A stretch of 64,000 bases of DNA. Source: DASUTB01 sp036374835 (GTDB taxonomy: Bacteria > Actinomycetota > Actinomycetes > Jiangellales > Jiangellaceae). How positions within the stretch are numbered: the first letter of the stretch is position 1; every line of letters begins with the position of its first letter. Of the stretch, positions 42,217 to 50,951 are shown one piece after another. The notes beneath the pieces were generated by a model. The model made no database searches and had not been told where the DNA came from. It saw only the letters and a list, made by a program, of their open reading frames with translations. The position numbers and the translations under genes are program-made. The stretch covers positions 62,001 through 126,000 of the forward strand of contig DASUTB010000043.1 of assembly GCA_036374835.1 (NCBI GenBank), in the 5' to 3' direction.

Positions 42217-43064
42217 CGCTGATCGTCACCGGAACCAGCGGCCGACTCGGCAGTCGTGTCGCCAATCGCCTCGAGGTGGCCGGGATGGCGCAGCGCCTGC
42301 TCGTCCGCGACCCGTCCCGCGCGCTCCAACTCCGGAACGCCGAGATCGTTCAGGCCGAGTACGCGGATCCGGACGCCGCCCGCCGTGCCCTCGACGGCGG
42401 CAAGGTGCTGTTCATGGTGTCGGGTAGCGAGGCCGTCGATCGAGTTGATCAACACCGTACCTTCATCGACGCGGCGGCCGACGTCGGCATCGAGCACATC
42501 GTCTACACCTCGTTCTATGCCGCCGCGCCGGACGCCACGTTCACGCTCGCCCGCGACCACTACGCGACCGAGCAGCACATTCGCGCCAGCGGTATGAACT
42601 GGACGTTCTTGCGCGACAACCTCTACCTCGACATGTTGCCGCTGTTCGTCGGGAAGGACGGCATCATTCGGGGACCCGCCGGAGCCGGTCAGGTCAGTGC
42701 CGTCGCACTCGACGACATCGCCGACGTCGCTACGGCCGTGCTCAGCGAGCCGGGGCGGCACGAAGGACGGACGTACGACCTCACCGGCCCGGCGGCGATC
42801 ACTCTCAGCGACGCCGCCGAGACGATCAGCCGCGCTACCGGCAAGCCCGTGACGTATCACCCCGAAACGATCGATGAGGCGTACGCCTCCCGCGCAGCCT
42901 ACGGCGCACCTGACTGGCAGGTCGAGGCGTGGGTCAGCACCTATACCGCGATCGCGGCCGGCGAGCTGGCCGGCGTGACCGACCACGTCGAACAGCTCAC
43001 CGGTTATCCGCCGACGTCATTGGAGGACCTCCTCCGGCGATCAGGTGTCCAACCCAGCGCTTGA
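42213..43064 (+). CDS. NmrA-like / SDR family NAD(P)-binding protein
   Basis: A 283-residue atypical short-chain dehydrogenase. The N-terminal LIVTGTSGRLGSRVANRL is the GxxGxxG cofactor site. TSFYAAAPDATFTLARDHYATEQHIRASGMNWTFLRDNLYLD resembles quinone-reductase/NmrA proteins (QorB-like). The classical YxxxK catalytic pair is not evident; DHYATEQ is the nearest. It overlaps the DUF6104 gene by 4 bp, so it is co-expressed with kgd. The substrate is unknown. Confidence 0.85.
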   Translation: MTLIVTGTSGRLGSRVANRLEVAGMAQRLLVRDPSRALQLRNAEIVQAEYADPDAARRALDGGKVLFMVSGSEAVDRVDQHRTFIDAAADVGIEHIVYTSFYAAAPDATFTLARDHYATEQHIRASGMNWTFLRDNLYLDMLPLFVGKDGIIRGPAGAGQVSAVALDDIADVATAVLSEPGRHEGRTYDLTGPAAITLSDAAETISRATGKPVTYHPETIDEAYASRAAYGAPDWQVEAWVSTYTAIAAGELAGVTDHVEQLTGYPPTSLEDLLRRSGVQPSA

Positions 43065-43115
43065 CGGTCGAGTTCCCCACCTGATCGCCCAGCGCGCAAA
43101 CGCTACGCTGGCTCG

Positions 43116-43721
43116 ATGCGCGATGTCCGGCTGTGTGTGTTCGGCGATGCCCTGGTCACCGGATTCGGCGATCCCAAGGCACTCGGGTGGGTCGGCCGGG
43201 TCACCGCGCGCACCCCGCCGTCCACCGGCATCGCGCTGACGGCCTACCCGCTTGGCGTGCGCGGTGAGTCGATCGAGGACATCGTCGTGCGGATGCCGCT
43301 CGAGTCCGCGTCCCGCTTCGCCCGCGGCGACGAGCACCGGATCGTTCTCGCGCCGGGAGTCGTCGATGCCGAGCGGAACGTACCGGCGGCGCGGGCCGCG
43401 GCCGCGCTCGATTTCGGACTGGCCGCGACCGGTGTGCCGCGCCTGGTCGTCGGGCCGCCACCACTCGGGGACGACGCCCTGCGCGAGCGTGTCGCCGAAC
43501 TCGACGCCGCGTACGCGGCAACGTGCGAGCGTCTCGGTGTGCCCTATATCGCCACGTTCGCCCCGCTGAACGGCCGCAAGCCCTGGCACGACGCGCGCAC
43601 GGAGGACGGCCACCCGAACCAAACGGGGTACGGACTACTCACCCGGGTGATCCTGGACGGCGGCTGGTACGAGTGGCTCGACGTCGAACCACCGCGACGC
43701 GGCACGAGTTCGGGCCACTAG
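43116..43721 (+). CDS. SGNH/GDSL hydrolase-like protein lacking the catalytic serine
   Basis: A 201-residue protein with the overall SGNH fold pattern. Block I reads CVFGDALVTGFGDPKALGW, where active enzymes have FGDS; the codon is GCC, one base from the serine codon TCC. The block III G-x-N-D equivalent reads APGVVDAERN, so the oxyanion asparagine is also missing. Block V is intact (EDGHPNQTGYGLL), as is the actinobacterial WHDAR context. It is either a pseudo-enzyme or a binding protein. The TAG stop overlaps repeat P4. Confidence 0.75.
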   Translation: MRDVRLCVFGDALVTGFGDPKALGWVGRVTARTPPSTGIALTAYPLGVRGESIEDIVVRMPLESASRFARGDEHRIVLAPGVVDAERNVPAARAAAALDFGLAATGVPRLVVGPPPLGDDALRERVAELDAAYAATCERLGVPYIATFAPLNGRKPWHDARTEDGHPNQTGYGLLTRVILDGGWYEWLDVEPPRRGTSSGH

Positions 43722-43790
43722 GCGTGACATAGCTTCACCAGGCATGCATGCATGGCGAAGCTACGTGGATCCTGCCGAACGTGATCGATC
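43721..43790 (+). repeat. family P palindromic element, copy P4 (divergent stem)
   Basis: 70 bp, filling the gap between two convergent genes. The stem uses TAGCTTCACCA / TGGCGAAGCTA around GGCATGCATGC, unlike P1-P3, but the tail TGCCGAACGTGATCGA is unchanged. Stem pairing is kept while stem sequence differs. It contains the last base of the upstream TAG and the first of the opposite one. Confidence 0.72.
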
Positions 43791-44755
43791 TACGGAGTGA
43801 CCACGATCTTGCCGAACAGGTCCCCTTCGGCCATGGCCGCGAAGCCGTCCCGCACGTCGGCCAGCGGTATCGTCCGGTCGATGGTGGGACGGACGCCGGA
43901 ACGCGCGCAGAACGTCGCCAGCCGGGCCAGTTCGTCGCGCGTCCCCATCGTGGAGCCGAGGATCCGCAGCTGAAGGAAGAACACCCTGGCCAGCTCCGTT
44001 TCCGCGACCCGGCCGGAGGTCGCACCGGACACGACGAGCGTCCCACCCGGCCGCAGCGACCGGATCGAGTGCTGCCATGTCGCCGCGCCGACGGTCTCCA
44101 TCACCGCGTCGACCCGCTCCGGCAGCTTCTCCCCCGACTCGAAGACCGCCGCCGCACCCAGCGACAACGTCCGCTCGGCCTTCGCCGGCGTGCGCGACGT
44201 GACCCACATGCGGGCACCGGCCGCCGCACCGAGCGTGATCAACGCGGTCGCGACACCACCACCGGCACCCTGCACCAGCACGGTCGCTCCCGGCCGCACC
44301 TCCGCCTGGGTGAACAGCATCCGGTAGGCGGTCAACCATGCCGTCGGCAGGCATGCGGCTTCCTCGAACGACAGCTCAGCAGGTTTGGGCACGAGGTTCC
44401 GTCGCGGGACGGCCACCCGTTCGGCCAGCGTTCCCGGATAGCGTTCGGACAGCAGCGACCGCCTCGGGTCGAGCGTCTCGTCACCGAGCCAGTCCGCGGA
44501 CGAGATCACCGAGTGGACGATGACCTCCTCACCATCCGGCGTAACCCCGGCGGCGTCACACCCGAGGATCATCGGCAACTGTTCGGATCGCAGGCCCACA
44601 CCACGCAGCGACCACACATCGTGATGGTTGAGCGTGGCGGCGCGGACTTCGACCGTCGTCCAGCCGTCCAACTCGTCCGGGTCGGGCCGCTCCCCGACCG
44701 CGAGCCCGTTGAGCGGATTCTCAGCGTCCAAGCTTTCGGCGTAGGCAGCTAGCAC
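43790..44755 (-). CDS. zinc-binding-dehydrogenase family / NADPH:quinone reductase-like oxidoreductase
   Basis: A ~321-residue medium-chain reductase. The GroES-like N-terminal part includes ATLNHHDVWSLRGVG and the C-terminal Rossmann domain VLVQGAGGGVATALITLGAAAGARMW. The structural and catalytic zinc cysteines of alcohol dehydrogenases are absent, so it is a zinc-free quinone reductase or enoyl reductase type. GTG 44755 follows AGGG by about nine bases. The substrate is unknown. Confidence 0.88.
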   Translation of the reverse strand: MLAAYAESLDAENPLNGLAVGERPDPDELDGWTTVEVRAATLNHHDVWSLRGVGLRSEQLPMILGCDAAGVTPDGEEVIVHSVISSADWLGDETLDPRRSLLSERYPGTLAERVAVPRRNLVPKPAELSFEEAACLPTAWLTAYRMLFTQAEVRPGATVLVQGAGGGVATALITLGAAAGARMWVTSRTPAKAERTLSLGAAAVFESGEKLPERVDAVMETVGAATWQHSIRSLRPGGTLVVSGATSGRVAETELARVFFLQLRILGSTMGTRDELARLATFCARSGVRPTIDRTIPLADVRDGFAAMAEGDLFGKIVVTP

Positions 44756-44830
44756 AATCCGGACCCTACCGGCACGGATTCTCGTCGAAGAGGTCGGGAG
44801 CACCTCGATCGACGTTGCACCGGCCGCCCG

Positions 44831-45136
44831 CTAACCCAAGCGGCGTGGGCGTGGCCAGACGCGAGCGATCGCGACGCCGAGGAGATCACCCGCCGGGACC
44901 GCGCCGACGAGCCAGGAGTCGACACCCTCGACCGGATTGTCCCGCTCCACCCACCAGCCGTCGCCGTCCGGATGGACCAGGCGTTTGACCGACACGACGC
45001 TCCGCCCGGGCAGCCGGACGATCACGACCTGCCCGGCCCGCGGTGTGGCGCCGTAGCGAACCAGGAGGCGGTCGCCGTCCCGCAGTGTGGGCTCCATCGA
45101 CCGCCCGCGAACGATCGCGAACCCGAACCGCGACAT
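44831..45136 (-). CDS. sodX: nickel-type superoxide dismutase maturation protease
   Basis: A ~101-residue S26 signal-peptidase-like protease. The catalytic serine is in RGRSMEPTLRDGDRLLV and the lysine in VVSVKRLVHPDG. It removes the N-terminal propeptide of SodN so that His1 and Cys2 can bind nickel. It is divergent from sodN, the usual arrangement. ATG 45136 has GAGGG seven bases upstream; ATG 45166 would add ten residues. There is no membrane helix, consistent with a cytoplasmic maturation enzyme. Confidence 0.92.
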   Translation of the reverse strand: MSRFGFAIVRGRSMEPTLRDGDRLLVRYGATPRAGQVVIVRLPGRSVVSVKRLVHPDGDGWWVERDNPVEGVDSWLVGAVPAGDLLGVAIARVWPRPRRLG

Positions 45137-45221
45137 CGGCGCACCCTCGCATCCCACAATGGTCATTCCGGAGTAGTGTCACCTAGGCAACCGCATGTAC
45201 GAGGGAAGGAACAACCACACG

Positions 45222-45623
45222 ATGTTCTCGCGCCTTTTCGCCCGCACCATCGAGGTAACCGCCCACTGTGACCTGCCGTGCGGCGTCTACGACCCAGCGC
45301 AGGCCAGGATCGAGGCGCAGTCCGTCAAGGCCATCTGCGAGAAGATGGCCGGCAACGACGACTCGGACTTCCGCACTCGCGCGCTGATCATCAAGGAGCA
45401 GCGCTCCGAGCTCGTGAAGCACCATCTCTGGGTGCTGTGGACCGACTACTTCAAGCCACCGCACTTCGAGAAGTACCCACAGCTGCACGAGCTGTTCAAC
45501 CAGGCCACCAAGCTCGCCGGCGCCGGTGGCTCGAAGGCCTCGGCGGACGTGGCCACCGCCGACGAGCTGCTCGCCAAGATCGACGCGATCGCCGAGATCT
45601 TCTGGGAAACCAAAAAGGCCTAG
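45222..45623 (+). CDS. sodN: nickel superoxide dismutase
   Basis: A 133-residue precursor. A 14-residue propeptide (MFSRLFARTIEVTA) is followed by the nickel hook HCDLPCGVYDPAQARIEAQS: after cleavage His1, Cys2 and Cys6 bind Ni. It dismutates superoxide in the cytoplasm as a homohexamer. A ribosome-binding site GGAAGGA lies 12 bases before ATG 45222; an in-frame ATG at 45195 precedes that site and is unlikely. A strong hairpin terminator follows. Nickel may be supplied by the CbiMQO importer of this window. Confidence 0.98.
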   Translation: MFSRLFARTIEVTAHCDLPCGVYDPAQARIEAQSVKAICEKMAGNDDSDFRTRALIIKEQRSELVKHHLWVLWTDYFKPPHFEKYPQLHELFNQATKLAGAGGSKASADVATADELLAKIDAIAEIFWETKKA

Positions 45624-45656
45624 CGCCGTGTGATCACCCGCGCCGGTAGCGCCGGC

Positions 45657-45689
45657 GATCCGGCTGGACGGATGCCGTCCGGCCGGATC
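45657..45689 (+). terminator. hairpin terminator downstream of sodN
   Basis: 15-bp arms (GATCCGGCTGGACGG / CCGTCCGGCCGGATC, one mismatch) with a three-base loop, 34 bp after the stop codon. There is no T run, as is usual in high-GC actinobacteria. Confidence 0.7.
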
Positions 45690-45817
45690 CGGGGCATGAC
45701 GCTGTCCACGTGCAGCCGTATCGTTACACGTGCTGGTGGCCCGGGCAGATCGCGTGGTGGATGACCGTCCGACCTGATGAGCCGATCTTCATGCGCGACC
45801 TGGATACGCTAGCTCGC

Positions 45818-46753
45818 ATGCGCTCGCTCGTCGTCGTCAACCACAAAGCGACCACAACGTCGCCTCGCACGCTTGACGTCATGCTCGCCGCGCTGCGCCA
45901 TGACCTCAAGATGGACGTCGCCGAGACCCAGCACCGGGGGCACGCGGCAAGTCTGGCCCGCGCAGCGCGTGAGGACGGTGCCGATCTCGTGGTCGCGGTC
46001 GGCGGGGACGGCACCGTCAACGAGGTCGTCAACGGTCTGCTCGACGACAAGGGAGCCGCCGCCGGTTCGCCTGTTCCGGGGCTCGCGATCGTTCCGGGCG
46101 GTAGCACCAACGTCTTCGCTCGCAATCTCGGCCTGCCTGCCGATCCGGTCGAGGCGACCGGGCAGCTGCTCGGCGCCGTCCGGGAAGGCCGCCGCCGGCC
46201 GATCGGCCTTGGCCGGCTCGACGAGCGTTGGTTCACGTTCTGTGCCGGTGTCGGCTTCGACGCCGACGTCGTGCGCGCGGTAGAGGAACAACGCGCGCGT
46301 GGCCGGCGCTCCACCGTCCCGCTCTACGCCCGGACGGCGCTGCGCCGCTACTTCGCCCAACCGCACCGATGGCGGGGCGGCACGATCACGTTGGAGCGAG
46401 GCTTCGTCCCGGCTGTGCCGAACATCGCGATCGCCGTCATCACGAACTCGGCGCCCTGGACATACTTGGGACGCCGTGCTGTCAACCCGTCCCCGGACGC
46501 GACGTTCGACCGCGGCCTCGACGTGTTCGCGCTGACCTCGCTCGGCACGTTCCGCACGCTCCGGCGTCTCGCCGAGATCACCTTGACGAACCGTGGCGCG
46601 CAGGGCGCAAACGTCGTTTCGCTGCATGATCAGTCCGAGTTGACATTCCGCTCCGATGAGCATTTTCCGATCCAGGTCGACGGGGACTACGTGGGTGAGC
46701 GCAGCGTCGTCAAGCTCCGATCGGTGCCCTCAGCCATCGACATAATCTGTTGA
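45818..46753 (+). CDS. diacylglycerol kinase / lipid kinase catalytic domain protein
   Basis: A ~311-residue enzyme of the DAGK_cat family. The nucleotide-binding site reads VVAVGGDGTVNEVVNGLLD and GLAIVPGGSTNVFARNLGLP (the GGxTN motif). It would phosphorylate diacylglycerol or a related lipid on the inner membrane face. The start is placed at ATG 45818 because the protein then begins directly with the first beta strand (RSLVVVNHKATT); ATG 45791 is possible. It precedes whiB1. Confidence 0.9.
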   Translation: MRSLVVVNHKATTTSPRTLDVMLAALRHDLKMDVAETQHRGHAASLARAAREDGADLVVAVGGDGTVNEVVNGLLDDKGAAAGSPVPGLAIVPGGSTNVFARNLGLPADPVEATGQLLGAVREGRRRPIGLGRLDERWFTFCAGVGFDADVVRAVEEQRARGRRSTVPLYARTALRRYFAQPHRWRGGTITLERGFVPAVPNIAIAVITNSAPWTYLGRRAVNPSPDATFDRGLDVFALTSLGTFRTLRRLAEITLTNRGAQGANVVSLHDQSELTFRSDEHFPIQVDGDYVGERSVVKLRSVPSAIDIIC

Positions 46754-47046
46754 AATGTCGGAAAAAGTACTTTCGTACCTGAGCGTGAGCTGAGAATTGT
46801 CTAAGATCGATGAGAGAAGCACCACAAGTCTCTTGTACAAGGGTCACAGGTTTGCCACCCTTGTACTGCCGCGGGGCTACGGGACGCGACCGGCGCCGTG
46901 CGGCTGAGTCTGGCGTCACCGTCCCCGGGTGTAGGAGTGTCGGTTCGGTGTGTCCGGACTCGTGAACGAATTCACGTGTTACCAATGCGCGTGCCGGAAC
47001 GGGGAACTGTCCGGCGCCGTTAACTGTACAAGGAGCTGAGAGACTC
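46754..47046 (+). promoter_or_regulatory. 293-bp leader/promoter region of whiB1
   Basis: A long gene-free stretch between the lipid kinase and whiB1. It contains one Crp-like dyad (listed separately) and AAGGAG 11 bases before the whiB1 ATG. No further promoter, RNA gene or reading frame could be supported. A long leader is common for whiB genes. Confidence 0.4.
46961..46976. promoter_or_regulatory. Crp/GlxR-like dyad CGTGA-N6-TCACG
   Basis: Exact 5-bp arms with the N6 spacing of cAMP-receptor-protein sites (TGTGA-N6-TCACA consensus), 70 bp upstream of the whiB1 ATG. The whiB1 promoter of Mycobacterium tuberculosis is a known Crp target, which supports the reading. Confidence 0.5.
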
Positions 47047-47298
47047 ATGGACTGGCGCCACCGTGCCGCCTGCCGTGACGAGGACCCCGAGCTGTTCTTC
47101 CCGATCGGCACCACGGGCCCTGCCCTGCTGCAGGTCGAGGAAGCCAAGGCGGTCTGCCGTCGTTGCGAGGTCCGGGAGGAGTGCCTGCAGTGGGCGCTCG
47201 ATACCGGGCAGGACGCTGGGGTCTGGGGCGGCATGTCCGAGGACGAACGCCGCGCCCTCAAGCGGCGTCGCACGCGTGCCCGCGCCCGGGTGTACTGA
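47047..47298 (+). CDS. whiB1: WhiB-family iron-sulfur transcription factor, WhiB1-like
   Basis: An 83-residue protein. The four cluster-binding cysteines are C9, C37, C40 and C46 (C-x27-C-x2-C-x5-C). The turn GVWGGMSEDERR and a basic C-terminus (KRRRTRARARVY) complete the WhiB plan. WhiB1 binds a 4Fe-4S cluster that senses nitric oxide and partners the primary sigma factor. The short length and the neighbouring pdtaS (here 1 kb downstream, opposite strand) match the WhiB1 locus of mycobacteria and streptomycetes. Confidence 0.93.
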   Translation: MDWRHRAACRDEDPELFFPIGTTGPALLQVEEAKAVCRRCEVREECLQWALDTGQDAGVWGGMSEDERRALKRRRTRARARVY

Positions 47299-47314
47299 GC
47301 CTTAACGGGAACAG

Positions 47315-48181
47315 ATGAGTACCGGATCCACCGCGCCTAAGCGGACCCGTAAAGCTGTCATCAGCACAGCCGGATTCGGCAGCCGCTTCTTCCCGGTGAG
47401 CGTCGCGGTCAACAAGAGCCTGCTGCCGATTCTGAACCGTCCGGTCATCGACTATCTGGTCCGCGAACTGGTGGCGGCCGACGTCCACGACATCGCATTC
47501 GTCACTCTCCCCGGCGATGACCAGATCCGCCGCTACTTCGAAGAGAGCGAGTGGGTCAAGGACTACTTCCACAACCGTGGGTGGGAGAGCAAGTACGAAC
47601 CGCTGGCCGAGTTGTACGAACAGCTCTCGGACGTGCGCTTCACCTGGATCGAGCAGCCCGTCGACGGCAAGTACGGCACCGCCATCCCCGCTTTGCTCGC
47701 CCGCGAATGGATCGGCGACTCCGACTGGTTCCTGCTGTCCGGTGACGACGTCATCCTGCGCGCGGACGGCGGCTCGGATCTCGCCGACCTGGCCGTCGCG
47801 CACGAGGCGGCCGGCACCGACGCCGCGATGCAAGTGACCGAAGTGCCGTGGGAGCAGGTGTCGCGCTACGGCGTGGTGAAGGTACGCGACGACAACGGCA
47901 ATCTGCTGCTCGACGGAGCGGTGGAGAAGCCCGCTCGCGAAGACGCGCCGTCGAATCTGGCATCGATCTCGCGGTTCCTGCTCGGCCCGGACTTTTTCAC
48001 CGCGCTTGACGACCTCAAGCCCGACGACAAGTCCGGCGAGTACCTGTCGATCGCGGCGTTGATCAACTACGCCAAGAGTCATCGCGTTCTCGTACACACC
48101 GTCACGGGCGAGTACCACGACTGTGGCCAGCCCAGCGGATGGCTGCAAGCCAACAACGCCGCCGCAGCTCTGGCGGAATGA
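47315..48181 (+). CDS. UTP-glucose-1-phosphate uridylyltransferase-like nucleotidyltransferase
   Basis: A 288-residue sugar-phosphate nucleotidyltransferase. The N-terminal signature is KAVISTAGFGSRFFPVSVAVNKSLLPILNRP, a GalU-like GxGxRxxP...K..LP. The SGDDVILR strand carries the metal/sugar site, and GVVKV...VEKP follows. It would form UDP-glucose or a related nucleotide sugar. Phe-Phe and Val-Ser replace residues usually seen in GalU (LP-T-K), so specificity may differ. The terminal Glu codon and TGA stop lie inside repeat R5. Confidence 0.85.
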   Translation: MSTGSTAPKRTRKAVISTAGFGSRFFPVSVAVNKSLLPILNRPVIDYLVRELVAADVHDIAFVTLPGDDQIRRYFEESEWVKDYFHNRGWESKYEPLAELYEQLSDVRFTWIEQPVDGKYGTAIPALLAREWIGDSDWFLLSGDDVILRADGGSDLADLAVAHEAAGTDAAMQVTEVPWEQVSRYGVVKVRDDNGNLLLDGAVEKPAREDAPSNLASISRFLLGPDFFTALDDLKPDDKSGEYLSIAALINYAKSHRVLVHTVTGEYHDCGQPSGWLQANNAAAALAE

Positions 48182-48238
48182 CCACGTAAAACGACCCTTT
48201 GCACCGCTTGACGACCCGTCGAAGGGCCGCTAAGCGTC
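48176..48238. repeat. family R element R5
   Basis: 63 bp starting GAATGACCACGTAAAACGACCC, with TTGACGACCCGTCGA and CGCTAAGCGT further in, as in R3 and R6. It lies between the convergent GalU-like and pdtaS genes and supplies the stop codon of the former. Confidence 0.72.
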
Positions 48239-48297
48239 ACATTCGCGCAGAGTACTGGCCGCGCAGTCGTTTCTTGCGCGATCACTCCGTCGGTCCG

Positions 48298-49746
48298 TCA
48301 GGGGACCGGGAGGTCGATCACAGCGCGCGCGCCGCCGGACTCTCGTGGCTCGATCTCGAGGATCCCGCCCAGCTCGCCGACGACGAGGGTGCGCACGATC
48401 TGCAGGCCGAGCCGGCCGGACGTCTCGACATCGAAGTCCTCGGGCAGGCCGCGGCCATCGTCGGTCACCTCGGCACGCAGCCGCCCGGCCGCCCGCGACG
48501 AGTTCAGTTCCACGTGTCCGGGCCCACCTGCGAGCCCGTGCTCGACGGCATTCTGCAGCACTTCGGTCAACGCCATCGCCAGCGGCGTCGCCACAGCGGA
48601 ATCGAGGACTCCGAAGCTGCCGATCCGCCGCACCGTGACCTCCGAGCCGGCGCTCGAGACGTCGCCGACCATCGCGAGTAGGCGGTCCGCGATCAAGTCG
48701 AAGTTCGTCGTATCGTCCACCGTTTGCGCCAGCGTCTCATGCACGACCGCGATCGCGCCGACCCGGCGCACGGCCTCTTCGAGCTCAGCGCGCCCGGAAT
48801 CGTCCTCGATCCGCCGAGCCTGCAGGCGCAGCAAGGCGGCCACGGTCTGCAGATTGTTCTTGACCCGGTGGTGAATCTCGCGGATCGTCGCGTCCTTGGT
48901 GACGAGCTCACGCTCCCGCCGCCGGACCTCGGTGACGTCCCGGCACAGCACGATCGCGCCGGCGTGCGTCCCACCCGGGTTCAGCGGAATGGCGCGCAAC
49001 GCCAGGTAGGTCCCGTTCCCCTCGATCTCGGTGCGCCGGTGCGCGTGGCCTCCTACGACATCCTCCAGCGACTCGTCGACCGCGCCGGAACGCGGCGCGA
49101 CCTCGTCGGTCAGCTCACTCAGGCGGTGTCCCACAAGATCCGCGGTGAGCCCGAGGCGACGGTACGACGAGACCGCATTCGGGCTGGCGTAGGTGACCAC
49201 ACCGTCTTGATCCAGGCGGATGATTCCGTCGCCCACCCGCGGCGCACCGCGGCGCCCCATATCGGTGCCCGGCTGGGGGAACCGTCCCTCCGCGATCAGC
49301 CTGGCCAGCATGCCGGCACATTCCAGATAGGCGAGCTCGAGCCGGCTCGGTGTGCGCACCGCCACAAGATTCGTGTTGCGCGAGATCACCGCGAGCACCT
49401 TGTCGCCGCGCCGCACCGGAATCGCCTCGATGCGCACCGGCACGTCGTCCCACCACTCCGGATCGCCGTCCCGCCGGATCGATCCTTCGGCGAACGCGGC
49501 GTCGACAAGGGGACGGCGGCCCCGGCCGATCGACGTTCCGACCAGGTCCTCGACGTATGCCGTCGGCCCGGTCGTCGGACGCATCTGCGCCGCACACCAA
49601 TACTTGGTGTCGTCCCGGTCCAGCACCCACAACACGAGATCGGCGAAGGACAGATCCGCCAGCAGCTGCCAGTCCGCCACAAGCGCGTGCAGCCACTCCA
49701 GATCGGCTTCGGACAGGTCGGTACGGGAGCGCACGACGTCATTCAT
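48298..49746 (-). CDS. pdtaS: PdtaS-type sensor histidine kinase (GAF-PAS-HisKA_2)
   Basis: A 482-residue cytosolic kinase with no membrane helix. Residues ~30-155 form a GAF domain, ~170-275 a PAS domain (GIIRLDQDGVVTYASPNAVSSYRRLG), and the HisKA_2 dimerisation helix carries the phospho-acceptor in IREIHHRVKNNLQTVAALLRL (H292/H293), followed by the ATPase domain (ALTEVLQNAVEHG, DDGRGLP). PdtaS phosphorylates the RNA-binding antiterminator PdtaR. Adjacency to whiB1 is conserved in actinobacteria. ATG 49746 matches the MNDVVRSRTDLSEADLEWL family start. Confidence 0.95.
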   Translation of the reverse strand: MNDVVRSRTDLSEADLEWLHALVADWQLLADLSFADLVLWVLDRDDTKYWCAAQMRPTTGPTAYVEDLVGTSIGRGRRPLVDAAFAEGSIRRDGDPEWWDDVPVRIEAIPVRRGDKVLAVISRNTNLVAVRTPSRLELAYLECAGMLARLIAEGRFPQPGTDMGRRGAPRVGDGIIRLDQDGVVTYASPNAVSSYRRLGLTADLVGHRLSELTDEVAPRSGAVDESLEDVVGGHAHRRTEIEGNGTYLALRAIPLNPGGTHAGAIVLCRDVTEVRRRERELVTKDATIREIHHRVKNNLQTVAALLRLQARRIEDDSGRAELEEAVRRVGAIAVVHETLAQTVDDTTNFDLIADRLLAMVGDVSSAGSEVTVRRIGSFGVLDSAVATPLAMALTEVLQNAVEHGLAGGPGHVELNSSRAAGRLRAEVTDDGRGLPEDFDVETSGRLGLQIVRTLVVGELGGILEIEPRESGGARAVIDLPVP

Positions 49747-49948
49747 GGACGGCACGACACAGAGCGTAAGGCACCGACCCGGCTGGGCGTTCCGGGCACG
49801 GGACGCTTGGAAGAAGTGCACTTTGCATCCCTGGACAGGACGCCGTGGAATAGTTACAAACCCCCCGGAGCGCTCCTTTCCGGACGCAGCCACGGCGGGG
49901 GTCCGCCGGGGGCGTCCCCCGCGGGTCTGTTTAGATTCTCATGTGCGG

Positions 49949-50902
49949 ATGTCCTACTGGGAGCGGGTGGTGGCAGACGGCTACCGGGTTCCTCACGGAG
50001 CAGCGCTCAACGAGCTGACCACCGATCTGGTCACGATGCTCGGCGATCCGGACCGGCGGGTACGCGAGGACATCGCCTTCTCCATCCTGTCCACGTGGAC
50101 CCGCGAGGGTATCTACGACGAACTGCTCAGCGGCCTCGGTGACGGACTGCTGGTCGGGCTGCGGCACGGCATCGGGGAAACCGAAACCGACTCCGTCATC
50201 CGCCGTACCCTCTCGGCGATGGCGCTCACCGAAGTCGTCCGGCGCGACAACGCCACCCAGACACTGCCATCGGCGACGGTGCTGACCTGGGCGGATCGAA
50301 GCGTCGGATGGTATGTGGACGAGCGCGACCTGCGGGCGAACGTGCCCGGCGCCGGCGAAGTCGGTGCACTCGCGCACGGGGCCGATCTTGTGGGAACGCT
50401 CGCGGCGTCACGGCATCTGGGCAGCGACGAGCTGAGCGTGATGCTGGACGTCATCGCCGAGCGGCTGCTCATTCCGACCGACCACGTCGTCAGCCCGGAC
50501 GAGGCCGACCGGCTGGCGTTCGCGACGATGTCGCTGCTGCACCGCGACCTCGTCCCCAGCGATACCATCGAGGCCTGGCTCGACCGGCTCGCCCGCGGCT
50601 GGCAACCTGCCGACGACACCAGCGGCGAGGCTCCGGATTCCGGTGCGGGCGCCAGCGCACGCACGGCCGCTCGCAACGGCCCGGGCCGCTATGCCGCGCG
50701 CGCCGGCTCGGACACGACCGTGCGGGCCAATTGCATCGCGTACGCCCGCGCGCTGCATCTGCAGCTCATCCTCGGTGTGGAGGGCACGCCGACCCAGCAG
50801 ATCATCGGCCGGCCCGGCGCCTCCCCCACGGCCCGGCCGGACATGCTGATCGCACTTCAACGCCAGCTCCGGTCGAGCGATCCGTCGCTGTTCCGGTCCT
50901 GA
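49949..50902 (+). CDS. DUF2785 domain-containing protein
   Basis: A 317-residue soluble alpha-helical protein. The N-terminal half (RREDIAFSILSTWTREGIYDELL, GLRHGIGETETDSVIRRTLSAMALTEVVRRDN) looks like the HEAT-like helical DUF2785 family. The C-terminal third has a polar, Ser/Gly/Ala-rich insert. Function is unknown. It is preceded by TTAGATTCT a few bases before GTG 49943/ATG 49949, so transcription may be leaderless. It is divergent from pdtaS. Confidence 0.75.
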   Translation: MSYWERVVADGYRVPHGAALNELTTDLVTMLGDPDRRVREDIAFSILSTWTREGIYDELLSGLGDGLLVGLRHGIGETETDSVIRRTLSAMALTEVVRRDNATQTLPSATVLTWADRSVGWYVDERDLRANVPGAGEVGALAHGADLVGTLAASRHLGSDELSVMLDVIAERLLIPTDHVVSPDEADRLAFATMSLLHRDLVPSDTIEAWLDRLARGWQPADDTSGEAPDSGAGASARTAARNGPGRYAARAGSDTTVRANCIAYARALHLQLILGVEGTPTQQIIGRPGASPTARPDMLIALQRQLRSSDPSLFRS

Positions 50903-50951
50903 CCTGCCTGATTCAACTCGCCGCGGGTATCGCGGCTGATATGTTGTCCGG

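Noticed and set aside
42211..42219. GAATGACGC at the DUF6104 stop codon as another family R copy
   Set aside because: The match ends after GAATGAC. It is explained by the ATGA overlap with the next gene, and the following bases are coding.
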